In this document: positions 23,271 to 34,444 of the stretch, piece by piece
Numbering within the stretch: position 1 is the first letter of the stretch
Layout of the letters: each line of letters begins with the position of its first letter
Source of the DNA: Triticum aestivum
Taxonomy: Eukaryota > Streptophyta > Magnoliopsida > Poales > Poaceae
DNA: 64,000 nt
Reading direction: 5' to 3'
Assembly (NCBI RefSeq): GCF_018294505.1
Contig: NC_057795.1
Location: 234,729,035-234,793,034, forward strand
The notes under the pieces: generated by a model
Databases searched by the model: none
What the model was told of the DNA's origin: nothing
What the model saw: only the letters and a program-made list of their open reading frames with translations
Translations under genes and position numbers: made by a program

Positions 23271-23751
23271 TCTTTGTATCATGAGCTGCATTGATCACAT
23301 ATTTGGAGCCCCTACCCTTTGTTTTTAGCTTGATTTTGTTGTGTTCTTCCCCATTTTCGAAAATCCCCACCAAAAATAACCCTAAATTTTTTTGTGATTT
23401 GTTGGTTTGATGATGTTTGGTTGATTTTGATCCATGGATTTGCTTTGTTCGAGTGGATCTAGCATCTCCCCAAGTTTCCCCACTTTACCTCCACGAAACG
23501 TAATCAATTTTGACCCTGAGATCTCCATTTTCCGCCCAAAATCACGTCCCGAAACTCAGATCTCGAGTTGACCTCGACCCACCGGACAACCGACGTTTTT
23601 CAGACGTCTGGAGCCCCTAGAACCATCGGACGCCTGACACTTACCAGACGTCCGACACCCTCGATACAGAACCAAAACATCGGATTTCCGCCCATTTCCA
23701 GACGTCTGTCCCGCGCTCCAGCCACCGTTCGTCCAACCTTTATAGGACGTC
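22541..23751. promoter_or_regulatory. Array of nine GACGTC palindromes in the LTR and leader of element C
   Basis: GACGTC occurs at 22541, 22577, 22660, 22702 and 22800 in U3 (all upstream of the TATA box at 22879), and at 23603, 23647, 23701 and 23746 in the leader, often within the longer palindrome TCGGACGTCCGA. It is mixed with CGGACGACCGA. GACGTC is the C-box core bound by plant bZIP proteins; a regulatory role here is inference. Confidence 0.55.
22879..22888 (+). promoter_or_regulatory. TATA box of the element C 5' LTR
   Basis: CTATAAATAC, with the matching copy CTATAAATA at 45715-45723 in LTR2. Confidence 0.7.
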
Positions 23752-25078
23752 CGACCCCTGTGAATACTGACATCGGCTGATTTTTGTTTCGGCCATAACT
23801 AATTCATCCAAACTCCGATTTTGACGTTCTTTAGCTCGTTTTGAAGATATTGACATCCCCCATCCCACGAAAATACTACCAACACCATTTGATTCCATCA
23901 AATTTTTGGAATTTTGGTGTCTTTTCCTAGGGCTTCCACCACATTATCCGCTACACCACCACCGACTTCTGCAACCTAACCCATTTTACTTGCCATAGCA
24001 TTAGTGGTTGCTTGAGTAGTGGTTCGAGTCTCCTAAGGTGTTTCGGCTACTTAGGGACGGTCGCTTCTTCATCAACCACTACCACCACTTCCGCATAACC
24101 TTGCCCACCATACACTTCCACCCCAACTTAACCCAATTTTGTTTGAGCTTGTTTGAGTTGTGGCTTGTGTTTCCTAAGGTGTTTCGGCTACTTAGGGCGG
24201 CAACTTCAACTCCGACACGTGTATAGCCTATCATTCCACTTCCGCATTGCCAAGTGCAAACTACCACTGCTTTCCGCTACCACCATTTGACTTTTGTCCT
24301 TGAGATTTGGAGTTGTGGTTTTTCCGTTTCCTAAGGTGTTTCGGCTAATTAGGGACGGTTCGACTTTGAGAACACCGCCACTCATCATCGCCACGAGTTT
24401 GTGATCGACATTAACAACTTAACTATTTTGACACCCCCAACTGTAAGCAAGGACGGTAACCTCGACGATGCCATTGTATATTCCCCTTGCAATTGCATTG
24501 ATAAACCCTAGCCCATTTTGCGTCACTTGCCTATCGAGACTAGCCTTTGAGTATTGCTGGCAATGTTACTTGTGCACATTAGTGATCATCAACCTACACC
24601 TCCCATTGCATACATACCATATTATATTGGTATCATCATATCATCTCTTGTGTCACAAGATTGTTCCCGCATATACATAATTGCTATCTTTGTTTGTTCA
24701 TTGTGCAAAAGTGGACATACAAAAACAAGGAATAAAGCTTTTAAGCAAAAGAGAGAGAGATCGAAGAAGCTTGTAAGCAAGTGCCATAGCATCATACCAC
24801 ATCGCATATAAGATTGTCATATCCGATCATCTTGGATCATCTTGTGGAACACCGGGAACCATACATACGTAGCATACTTGGGATAGAAAGTTTATCCATT
24901 TTGCTGTGCACAAGTGTCGTATCCTCCTATTGATCAATCATGCTAGCGTCTCTCTTGAGTTGTGCAACACGAGCATTTTCCGTGGATTCCACATTTTGTG
25001 CCCATTCCTTGGTTGCACAACCGCATTTATCTATCCGTGTGTGTGTGTTTTCGTGTGCCACATATTGCTATTGGTCTA
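23271..25078 (+). other. PBS and long untranslated leader of element C
   Basis: TCTTTGTATCATGAGC (23271-23286) resembles the initiator-Met tRNA primer site TGGTATCAGAGC with mutations. The following 1.8 kb have no convincing coding frame. They hold four GACGTC motifs and three copies of a CCTAAG...CTTAGG hairpin. The leader is interrupted by element D after GTCTA (25074-25078) and resumes at 33646. Confidence 0.65.
24032..24353 (+). repeat. Three spaced hairpin repeats in the element C leader
   Basis: CCTAAGGTGTTTCGGCTACT with the following TAGG occurs at 24032-24055 and 24173-24196, and in mutated form at 24330-24353. In the first two, CCTAAG pairs with CTTAGG around the loop GTGTTTCGGCTA. 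Copies are 141 and 157 bases apart, so the whole unit may be an old tandem duplication. Confidence 0.8.
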
Positions 25079-26474
25079 TGATACGTCTCCAACGTATCTA
25101 CTTTTCCAAACATGTTTGCCCTTGTTTTGGACTCTAACTTGCATGATTTGAATGAAACTAACCCGGACAGACGCTGTTTTCAACAGAACGACCATGGTGT
25201 TGTTTATTGTGTAGAAAACAAAAGTTCTCAGAATGACCTAAAAATCCACGGAGATAACTTTTGGAAAATATAAAAAATACTGGCGAAAGAATCAAGGCCA
25301 GGGGGCCCACACCCTGTCCACGAGGGTGGGGGCACGCCCCCTCCCCCTGGGCGCGCCCCTTGTCTCGTGGACCCCTGATGCTCCACCAACCTCAACTCCA
25401 GCTCTATATATTCCGTTTCATGGAGAAAAAATCAGAGAGAAAGTTTCATCGCGTTTTACGATACGGAGCCGCCACCAAGCCCTAATCTCCCTCGGGGGGG
25501 GGGGGGGCTGATCTGGAGTCCGTTCGGGGCTCCGGAGAGGGGGATTCGTCGCTGTCGTCCTCATCAACCATCCTCCATCACCAATTTCATGATGCTCACC
25601 GCCGTGCGTGAGTAATTCCATCGTAGGCTTGCTGGACGGTGATGGGTTGGATGAGATTTACCATGTAATCAAGTTAGTTTTGTTAGGGTTTGATCCCTAG
25701 TATCCACTATGTTCTGAGATTGATGTTGCTATGACTTTGCTATGCTTAATGCTTGTCACTAGGGCCCGAGTGCCATGATTTCAGATCTGAACCTATTATG
25801 TTTTCATGAATATATGTGAATTCTTGATCCTATCTTGCAAGTCTATAGTCACCTATTATGTGTTATGATCCGACAACCCCGAAGTGGCAATAATCGATAT
25901 ACTTCTCGGTGATGACCGTAGTTTGAGGAGTTCATGTATTCACTATGTGTTAATGCTTTGGTCCGGTACTCTATTAAAAGGAGGCCTTAATATCCCTTAG
26001 TTTCCACTAGGACCCCGCTGCCACGGGAGGGTAGGGCAAAATATGTCATGCAAGTTCTTTTCCATAAGCACGTATGACTGTATTCAGAATACATGCCTAC
26101 ATTACATTGATTAGCTAGAGCTAGTTCTTTGTCAGCCTATGTTATAGCTATTACATGAAGAATCGCATCCGACATAATTATCCATCATTGATCCAACGCC
26201 TATGAGCTTTTCACATACTGTGCTTTGCTTATTTACTTTTCCGTTGCTACTGTTACAACTACTACAAAACTGTTATCTTTACTTTTGCCACTGTTACCAT
26301 TACTATCATACTACTTTGCTACAGATACTAAGTTATCCAGGTGTGGTTGAATTGACAACTCAACTGCTAATACTTGAGAATATTCTTTGGCTCCCCTTGT
26401 GTCGAATCAATAAATTTGGGTTGAATATTCTACCCTCGAAAGCTGTTGCGATCCCCTATACTTGTGGGTTATCA
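25079..26474 (+). repeat. 5' LTR of element D (1396 bp)
   Basis: TGATACGTCTCCAACGTATC start, ...CTTGTGGGTTATCA end. A GTCCACGAG/CTCGTGGAC inverted repeat (25316-25324 and 25364-25372) precedes the TATA-like CTATATATTC (25404-25413). A poly-G run is at 25496-25508. By eye, about 25 substitutions separate the first 340 aligned bases from the 3' LTR, mostly C/T and G/A changes. Confidence 0.95.
25404..25413 (+). promoter_or_regulatory. TATA box of the element D 5' LTR
   Basis: CTATATATTC, conserved in the 3' LTR at 32568. Confidence 0.65.
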
Positions 26475-26482
26475 AGACTAAT

Positions 26483-26503
26483 TTCTGGTGCTGTTGCCGG
26501 GGA
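26483..26503 (+). promoter_or_regulatory. Primer-binding site of element D
   Basis: TTCTGGTGCTGTTGCCGGGG; compare the intact TTCTGGCGCCGTTGCCGGGG of Gypsy-A at 10116. Two C-to-T changes have accumulated. Confidence 0.8.
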
Positions 26504-26552
26504 GCATAGCTCTATTCTTTGAGTCACTTGGGATTTATATCTGCTGATCACT

Positions 26553-28180
26553 ATGAAGAACTTGAAAGACACAAGAACTAAGATTTTTCCCTCAACTATG
26601 AGGGGAGGTAAGGAACTGCCATCTAGCTCTGCACTAGATTCTCCTTCTGTTATGAGTAAGCTTGCGACACCTAAACCTGCTACTGCTATGAATTCTGATA
26701 TGTCGCATGTTATTGATGATGCCACTTCTGCTATGCATGATACTTATGATGAAACTACTTCTGTGCTTGATACTACTGTGCCATTAGGTGAGTTTCTTGA
26801 TGAACAACTTGCTAGGGTTAGAGAGAATGAAATTATTGATGATAGTGACGATGAAGGTTCTCCCCCTGATTATGAATTGCCTATTGTTCCTGAGGGTTAT
26901 GTTATGGATGAAGAAGCTGCTAGAGCTATTTTTGCTTGCAATGATAGATATGATCTTAAAAAGTTATTAGCTAAATGGAAGCAGCAATCCCTTAAAGCTA
27001 GAATGAAACATAACCCCGCTTTTTCTACTTCACCTATCTGTGTTACTGATAAGGATTATGAATTCTCTGTTGATCCTGAGATTATTACTTTGGTTGAATC
27101 TGATCCTTTTTATGGCTATGAATCTGAAACTGTTGTGACACATCTTACCAAGTTAAATGATATAGCCACCCTGTTTACTAATTATGAGAAGTCTTGCTAT
27201 TATTATATCCTTCATATATTTCCATTCTCATTAAAGGGTGATGCTAAAACTTGGTTTAATTCTCTTGCTCCTGGTTGTGTGCATAGTCCCCAGGATATGA
27301 TTTATTACTTCTCTGCTAAATATTTCCCTGCTCATAAGAAACAAGCTGACTTGCGGGAAATATATAATTTTGTGCAAATCGAAGAAGAGAGTCTCCCACA
27401 AGCTTGGGGGAGGCTTTTCCGATTACTTAATGCTTTGCCTGATCATCCTCTTAAGAAAAATGAAATACTTGATATCTTTTATAATGGACTAACCGATGCT
27501 TCCAAGGACTACTTGAATAGTTGTGCTGGTTGTGTTTTCATGGAAAGAATAGTCGACCAAGCTGAATTACTATTGTATAATATGTTGACTAATGAAAATA
27601 ATTGGACTCTTCCTGAGCCAATTCCTGAGGCAATTCCTGAGCCAGTTGAGCCAACTCCTGAGCCAATGCCTAAACCAACCCCGAAGAAGAGGGGTGTTCT
27701 ATTTCTCAGTCCTGAAGATATGCAAGAGGCAAAGAAATCTATGAAAAAAAAGGTATTAATTCTAAAGATGTTAAGAATTTACCTCCTATTGAAGAAATAC
27801 ATGGTCCTAATTTACCGCCTGTCGAAGAAACACATTGTCTTGATAACCCGACACAGGTAGTAAAGGTAAATTCTCTCTATATATATGATAAAGTTGAAAT
27901 CCCGTCTACTAAATTTCATAGCCCATGCTTAGATGAATTTGATGACTTTATGGCTAGGCAAGAAAGTTTTAATGCTTATGTTGGTAGAGAATTAAAGAAT
28001 AATGCTTTCGAGATAGGACGCTTGAGTGATTATATGGCTAGAGTTAAAGGTGAACTTAAACTTATTAGCAAATATGCTTCTATGGTCACCACTCAAGCAG
28101 AGCAAGTACTTAAAGGTCAAAGTGATTTGCTTGATGAATTAAATAATAAACATGACTTTGCTGTTAGAAGTGGCTACTAG
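26553..28180 (+). pseudogene. gag of element D (435 codons open, then frameshifted)
   Basis: ATG 26553 opens 435 codons to 27860. Domains in order: an acidic, Thr/Asp-rich N-terminus; a capsid-like core (residues about 190-330) with YYYILHIFPFSLKGDAKTWF, YYFSAKYFPAHKKQADLREI and NEILDIFYNGLTDASKDYLN, typical of Retrotrans_gag; and a Pro/Glu repeat (PEPIPEAIPEPVEPTPEPMP). An A-run at 27741-27750 marks a frameshift, after which a different frame carries the natural continuation to about 28180 (FDDFMARQESFNAYVGRELK, coiled-coil-like). Much of the capsid domain is undamaged, so gag persisted longer than the rest. Confidence 0.8.
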
Positions 28181-29335
28181 AACTGGTAGAATGGCTCAGG
28201 AACCTTTGTATCCTGAAGGCCACCCTAATAGAATTGAACAGGATTCTCAGAGAAATAATTTAGAGGGACCTAGTTCTTCTAAAAAGAAGAAAAAGAAAAA
28301 TGATAGGACTTTGCATGCTTCTAGTGAACCTGTTATAGACACACCTGAGAATCCCAATGATATCTCTATTTCTAATGCTGAAACACAATCAGATGATGAA
28401 CATGAACCTAGTGATAATGTTAAAGATAATGTTCATGTTGATGCTCAACCTAGCAATAACAATGATGTAGAGATTGAACCTGCTGTTGTTCTTGATAACC
28501 CACAATCAAAGAATCAACATTATGATAAAAGAGATTTTGTTCCTAGGAAGCACCGTAAAGAAAGAGAACCATGGGTCCAGAAACCCACGCCCTTTCCTCC
28601 TAAACCATCCATGACAAAGGATGAAGAGGATTTTGAGTGCTTTGCTGAAATGATAAGACCTATCTTCTTACGTATGCGCTTAACTGATATGCTTAAACTA
28701 AATCCTTATGATAAATATATGAAGGATATCATTACAAATAAAAGAAAGATACCGGAAGCTGAAATTTCCACCATGCTTACTAATTATACTTTTAAGGATG
28801 GAATAGCAAAGAAACTTGGAGATCCAGGGGTACCAACTTTACCATGCTCCATTAAAAGATATTATGTTAAAACTGCTTTATGTGATCTTGGAGCTGGTGT
28901 TAGTGTTATGCCTTTGAATTGAATAAGTTGACACCTACTGAAATATCTTTGCAAATGGCCGATAAATCAACTGATATACCTGTCAGTATTTGTGGGGATG
29001 TGCCTGTTGTGGTTGCAAGTGTCACTATCTTAACGGACTTTGTTATTCTTGATATTCCCGAGGACGATAGTATGTCGATTATCCTTGGTAGACCCTTTTT
29101 GAATACTGCAGGGGCTGTTATTGATTGCAACAAAGGCAATGTCACTTTTCATGTTAATGGTAATGAGCATACGATACACTTTCCGAGGAAACAACCTCAA
29201 GTTCATAGAATCAATTCTATTGGAAAAGTTCCAACTATTATTATTGGAGGTTTTGAATTTCCCCTTCCTACTGTCAAGAAAAAGTATGATATTCTTAATG
29301 TTGCGGATGTTCATATCCCCGTTGAGGTAACCTAG
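28152..29335 (+). pseudogene. Linker and aspartic protease of element D
   Basis: A basic Lys run (SSSKKKKKKNDRTLH) and acidic linker lead to FECFAEMIRPIFLRMRLTDM, a block found before Gypsy proteases of this group. The active site is ALCDLGAGVSVMPLN near 28875-28920. A frameshift at about 28918 moves to another frame with DFVILDIPEDDSMSIILGRP, FLNTAGAVIDCNKGNVTFHV and HFPRKQ, the second half of the fold. The frame ends at 29335 with no RT downstream. Confidence 0.8.
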
Positions 29336-32245
29336 TGTTATTCGAAATTTCTCCGGTTCCATGTTATTGGGAATGAGCTTATTAACAAGACTTGATCAAC
29401 CTTGTTAGTGGATTCATTTTGATGATCATGAGATGGATGAAACTAGAAGGCACAACCTTCTATACCCTCTTTTTTACTTTCTGTTATTTAGAATAAACAA
29501 AGCAAAAATAATATTATCTCTCTGTTTTCTGAATTATCCTTGCAATAAAAAATATCCCGAAAATAAAATTGCTCCAAATGCCCTGCAAATTTAGTATAAT
29601 TTTTTATGGAATATTTGAGTATTTTAGGCACTAAGAACACTGCAGGGGGGCAAGCACCTGGCCACGAGGGTGAAGGGCGCGCCCACATCCCCTGGGCGTG
29701 CCTCCCTGTCTCATGGGCCCACGGTGGCCCCCCTCCACTTATTCCTGCACCCACACACTCCATCTTCCTCCCAAAAAATCCCCATCCAGCTCAAGCGCGA
29801 GTTCAAGCTCATTTTGCTACGATTTTTATCTCCTTGCTCAAAGCTCCATTCACAAAACTGCTTTGGGAGATTGTTGCTTGGTATGTGACTCCTCCATTGG
29901 TCCAATTAGTTTTTGTTCTAGTGCTTTATTCATTGCAAATTTTTGCTGCATAAGTGATCCTGTTCCTATGCTTGCATGTTAAATTTATGAGCTCCCAAGT
30001 AATTCTAATGCATGATATAGGCTCTAGGCACTTGTGGGAGCAGTTGCTACCAATCTTTACGCTCATCGAGGCCAGTCATCCGCTCTAGAGCCTGAGCCGG
30101 AACCTCCACTGGACCCTTATCGCCAATCATCTTATCAGTGGGATCCGGAGGAGATCACGAGCTAGTGGTATCCAGATGACACTCCTCAGTACACTGGGGA
30201 GAGTAGCCGCGGTCCTTGGCATTAGACTAACTTAGGCCAAAAGCCTAAGCATGGGGGAGTACGTATTTGTCACGGACTTTACATTCATCTTCACACACTA
30301 TTCTAGTTGTCGGTGCTCACACTCTTTCATTGTATTATCCATGCTAGTTTATTTTCTTTTTCTAGCTTTCTTCTTGTGTGTTTGATAAACCTTAAGAAAA
30401 AAACCAAAAAAGTTAGTTAGTTTAATATCCATGCTTGTAGTAGCAATTAAATTGAAAACCCAAAAAGATTTCTCATTCTTCTTTTACTTGTTGGGAGCTT
30501 TCCCGTGTAAATAGTTTTATTTTCTTTTCTTTCCTTTGGGGGTCGAGAGTAGAAGACCATATTGAAAATGCTTAGTGGCTCTCATATGCATGATTGTTTA
30601 TTTAACTAAGAGCCCATATTACTTTGTCTTCTCTCTTGAGTTGAATGCTTGCAGATTCTAGCTTAGTCCAATGCACGTGCACTATTATTATTATACACAC
30701 AGTTCGGTCGTGCAAGTGAAAGGCAATAATGACAATATATGATGGACTGATTGAGATGAGAGAAGCTGGTATGAACTCGACCTCTTTTGTTTTTGTAAAT
30801 ATGATGATTTCATCATTCCTGAGTCATCTTATTATGAGTAAACATGTTTGCAATGACATTTAGAGATTATAGTTGCTTATGCCATGCTTAATTAGCTATG
30901 AGTTTATAATGGTTTACCTTGTGTGCCAACATGCTATTAAAATGATTGTGATGTGGTATGATGGGATGGTATCCTCCTTTGAATGATTCGAGTGACTTGA
31001 CTTGGCACATGTTCACGCATGTAGTTGAAACAAATCAACATAGCCTTGATGATATTTATGTTCATGGTAGATTATATCCTACTCATGCTTGCACTTGGTG
31101 TAGATTAATTTTAATGCATGTTCATGACTGTTGTCGCTCTCTTAGTTGGTCGCTTCCCAGTCTTTTGCTAGCCTTCACTTGTACTAAGCAGGAATACTGC
31201 TTGTGCATCCAAATTCCATAAACCCCAAAGTTATTCCATATGAGTCCACCATACCTTCCTATATGCGGTATTTACCTGCCGTTCCAAGTAAATTTGTATG
31301 TGCCAAACTCCAAACCTTCAAATGAAATTCTGTTTTGTATGCTTGAGAAGCTCATGTTTCAACTAGGGTTGTCTGTATCTTCCATGCTAGGTGGGTTATT
31401 CTCAAGGGGAGTGGACTCTGCTCCTCATTCACGAGAAAATGGCTCGTAACCGGGATGCCCAGTCCCATGATAAAAAAGATCAAAGAAAATCAAAATAATT
31501 AAACAAAACTCCCCCAGGGTTGTTGTTAGTTGGAGGCACTCGTTGTTTCGAGCAAGCCATTGATTGATGCTTGTTGGTGGTGGGGGAGTATAAACTTTTA
31601 CCATTCTGTTTGGGAACCACCTATAATGTATGTAGCATGGAAGATATCACCATCTCATAGTTGTTGCATTGACAGTGAAAGTATGCCGCTCATAATGTTA
31701 TTCATCTCTATTTTAAAATTGAGCTCTGGCACCTCTACAAATCCCTGCTTCCCTCTGCGAAGGGCCTATCTATTTACTTTTATGTTGAGTCATCATCCTC
31801 TTATTAAAAAGCACCCGCTAGAGAGCATACTATCATTTGCATTCATTAATATTAGTTTATATTGGGTATGACTTGACTGGATCTCTTTTACCATGAATTA
31901 CAATGTTTAGTCAGTCCTTGATCTTTAAAGGTGCTCTGCATTTATGTTTTGCAGTCTCAGAAAGGGCTAGTGAGATACCATCTTGTTATATCATATTATG
32001 ATTGTTTTGAGAAAGTGTTGTCATCCGAGTTTTATTATTATTGCTCGCTAGCTGATTATGCCATTGATATGAGTAAATATGAGACCTAAGTGTTATTGTG
32101 AATATTGTTAGTTCATAATATTTGCTGAAAACTTGAATGCTGGCTTTACATATTTACAACAACAAGAGCAAATAGAGTTTGTAAAAGTTTTTCTTTATCA
32201 CTATCAGTTTATCAACTGAATTGCTTGAGGACAAGCAAAGTTTTA
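29336..32245 (+). other. Long non-coding 3' region of element D
   Basis: There is no RT, RNase H or integrase. A GC-rich patch at 29640-29720 repeats the CCACGAG...CTC(A/G)TGG block that in the LTR lies upstream of the TATA box. Around 30040-30240 a short Pro/Tyr-rich frame (YRQSSYQWDPEEITS) remains, ending in a purine-rich AAGCATGGGGGAGT (about 30246-30259). The remainder to 32245 is AT-rich with no gene. Confidence 0.6.
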
Positions 32246-32258
32246 AGCTTGGGGGAGT
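32246..32258 (+). promoter_or_regulatory. Polypurine tract of element D
   Basis: AAGCTTGGGGGAGT directly before the 3' LTR start TGATATG. It primes plus-strand synthesis. Confidence 0.8.
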
Positions 32259-33645
32259 TGATATGTATTCAATGTATCTACTTTTCCAAACACTTTTGCC
32301 CTTGTTTTGGACTCTAACTTGCATGATTTGAATGAAACTAACACGAACTGACGTTGTTTTCAGCAGAACTGCCATGGTGTTGTTTATTGTGCAGAAAACA
32401 AAAGTTCTCGGAATGACCTGAAAATCCATGGAGATAACTTTTGGAAAATATAAAAAATACTGGCAAAAGAATCAAGGCCAAGGGGCCCACACCCTGTCCA
32501 CGAGGGTGGGGGCGCGCCCCCCCTGTCTCATGGGCCCCCTGATGCTCCACCGACCTCAACTCCAACTCTATATATTCCGTTTCACAGAGAAAAAATTACA
32601 GAGAAAGTTTCATCGCGTTTTATGATACGGAGCCGCCGCCAAGCCCTAATCTCTCTCGGGAGGGCTAATCTGGAGTCCGTTCGGGGCTCTAGAGAGGGGG
32701 ATTCATCACCGTCATCATCACCAACCATCCGCCATCACCAATTTCATGATGCTCACCGCCGTGCGTGAGTAATCCCATCATAGGCTTGCTGGACGGTGAT
32801 GGGTTGGATGAGATTTACCATGTAATCAAGTTAGTTTTGTTAGGGTTTGATCCCTAGTATCCACTATGTTCTGAGATTGATGTTGCTATGACTTTGCTAT
32901 GCTTAATGCTTGTCACTAGGGCCCGAGTGTCATGATTTCAGATCTGAACCTATTATGTTTTCATGAATATATGTGAGTTCTTGATCCTATCTTGCAAGTT
33001 ATAGTCACCTATTATGTGTTATGCTCTGACAACCCCGAAGTGACAATAATCAGGATACTTCTCGGTGAGGACCGTAGTTTGAGGAGTTCATGTATTCACT
33101 ATGTGTTAATGCTTTGGTCCGGTACTCTATTAAAAGGAGGCCTTAATATCCCTTAGTTTCCACTAGGACCCCGTTGCCACGGGAGGGTGGGACAAAAGAT
33201 GTCATGCAAGTTCTTTTCCATAAGCACGTATGACTATATTCGGAATACATGCCTACATTACATTGATGAACTGGAGCTAATTCGGTGTCACCCTATGTTA
33301 TAGCTATTACATGAGGAATCACATCGGACATAATTATCCATCACTGATCCAATGCCTACGAGCTTTTCACATACTGTGCTTCGCTTATTTACTTTTCCGT
33401 TGCTACTGTTACAACTACTACAAAACTGTTATCTTTACTTTTGCCACTGTTACCATTACTATCATACTACTTTGCTACTAAAGACTTTGCTGTAGATACT
33501 AAGCTATCTGTGTGTGGTTGAATTAAAAACTCAACTGCTAGTACTTGAGAATATTCTTTGACTCCCCTTGTGTCAAATCAACAAATTTTGGTTGAATACT
33601 CTACCCTCAAAAGTTGTTGCGATCCCCTATACTTGTGGGTTATCA
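32259..33645 (+). repeat. 3' LTR of element D (1387 bp)
   Basis: TGATATGTATTC start (decayed form of TGATACGTCTCC), ...GTGGGTTATCA end, then TSD GTCTA. Relative to the 5' LTR it lacks about 17 bases of the GC-rich block and has a short insertion near 33480 (CTAAAGACTTTGCTG). Confidence 0.95.
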
Positions 33646-34095
33646 GTCTACTTGTTTCGCTTGCGAATTTGTGAATCTCTTTCAACATTATTGACTCTTG
33701 CTATCATTTTGCACCAAAATTTTGTGCCACTATCCTCACCGAGCTCCACCATAAGCCTTACTTGTGTAGGTGTGAGAAATTGACGAGATCAGTACCAATT
33801 GTGCTATTTCCTTGTTACATCATTGAGTGATCATTGATCCAGTTTCAACATCAGTCTACGTACATTTGGTATAGTTCTTCTATTTCTCCCACTCACATTT
33901 GCACGAGTCTTGTGATGGATAGGCAAGGCATTTCATCTACGGTCTTCGATAACAACGACGGCATGAACAACTACATCACCAAAGCATCCATCTTGGTCAA
34001 CAATAACAAATGCAAGACACACATTCTACCTTGCGAGAGTGCAACGAGAACCTCTCAATCGACCTTCGTCACTCCGAAGCAAGGAAAAGGGACTA
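33646..34095 (+). pseudogene. Element C leader end and N-terminal part of its gag-like ORF
   Basis: After the TSD the element C leader resumes. ATG 33915 (MDRQGISSTVFDNNDGMNNY) opens a frame of about 60 residues that stops being readable where element E is inserted (34095/34096). The continuation YIDKKLSVQKEEQDARMEEI is found right after E at 41135. The combined protein would be a short, charged gag-like or coiled-coil product; I see no classical capsid domain. Confidence 0.6.
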
Positions 34096-34392
34096 TGTCA
34101 GATTTCGGGTTCCGGCAAACCCTTGAGGTTCCAACACTGGGGTGCGCACGAAGATCTCTCCCCTACCAGCTCACGTCTCGAAGTCTCGCAAGGATCTAAG
34201 CAAGAAAGATGAACACACAAGGGACACGAGATTTATACTGGTTCGGGCCACCATTGTGGTGTAATACCCTACTCCAGTGTGTGGTGTGGTGGATTGCCTC
34301 AGGGGCTGATGGTAAATAGTACAAAGGGAGAACAGCCTCGCGAGGGGCTGTTCTTGAGCTGGTGCGATGAACTGCTTGGGTGAGTTCAGTCG

Positions 34393-34444
<52 letters not shown>

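Larger units (their letters stand above)
25079..33645 (+). mobile_element. Element D: complete gag-protease-only LTR retrotransposon
   Basis: LTRs 25079-26474 and 32259-33645 are flanked by the perfect TSD GTCTA (25074-25078 and 33646-33650). It has a PBS at 26483, a PPT at 32246-32258, gag, a nucleocapsid-like linker and an aspartic protease, then 2.9 kb without RT, RNase H or integrase. It is therefore non-autonomous. It resembles the TGATACGTCTCC-type Triticeae Gypsy group (Sabrina/WHAM relatives, tentative). Confidence 0.95.

Noticed and set aside
25496..25511. Poly-G run as a regulatory G-quadruplex
   Set aside because: A single run absent in the 3' LTR; a slippage product is more likely.
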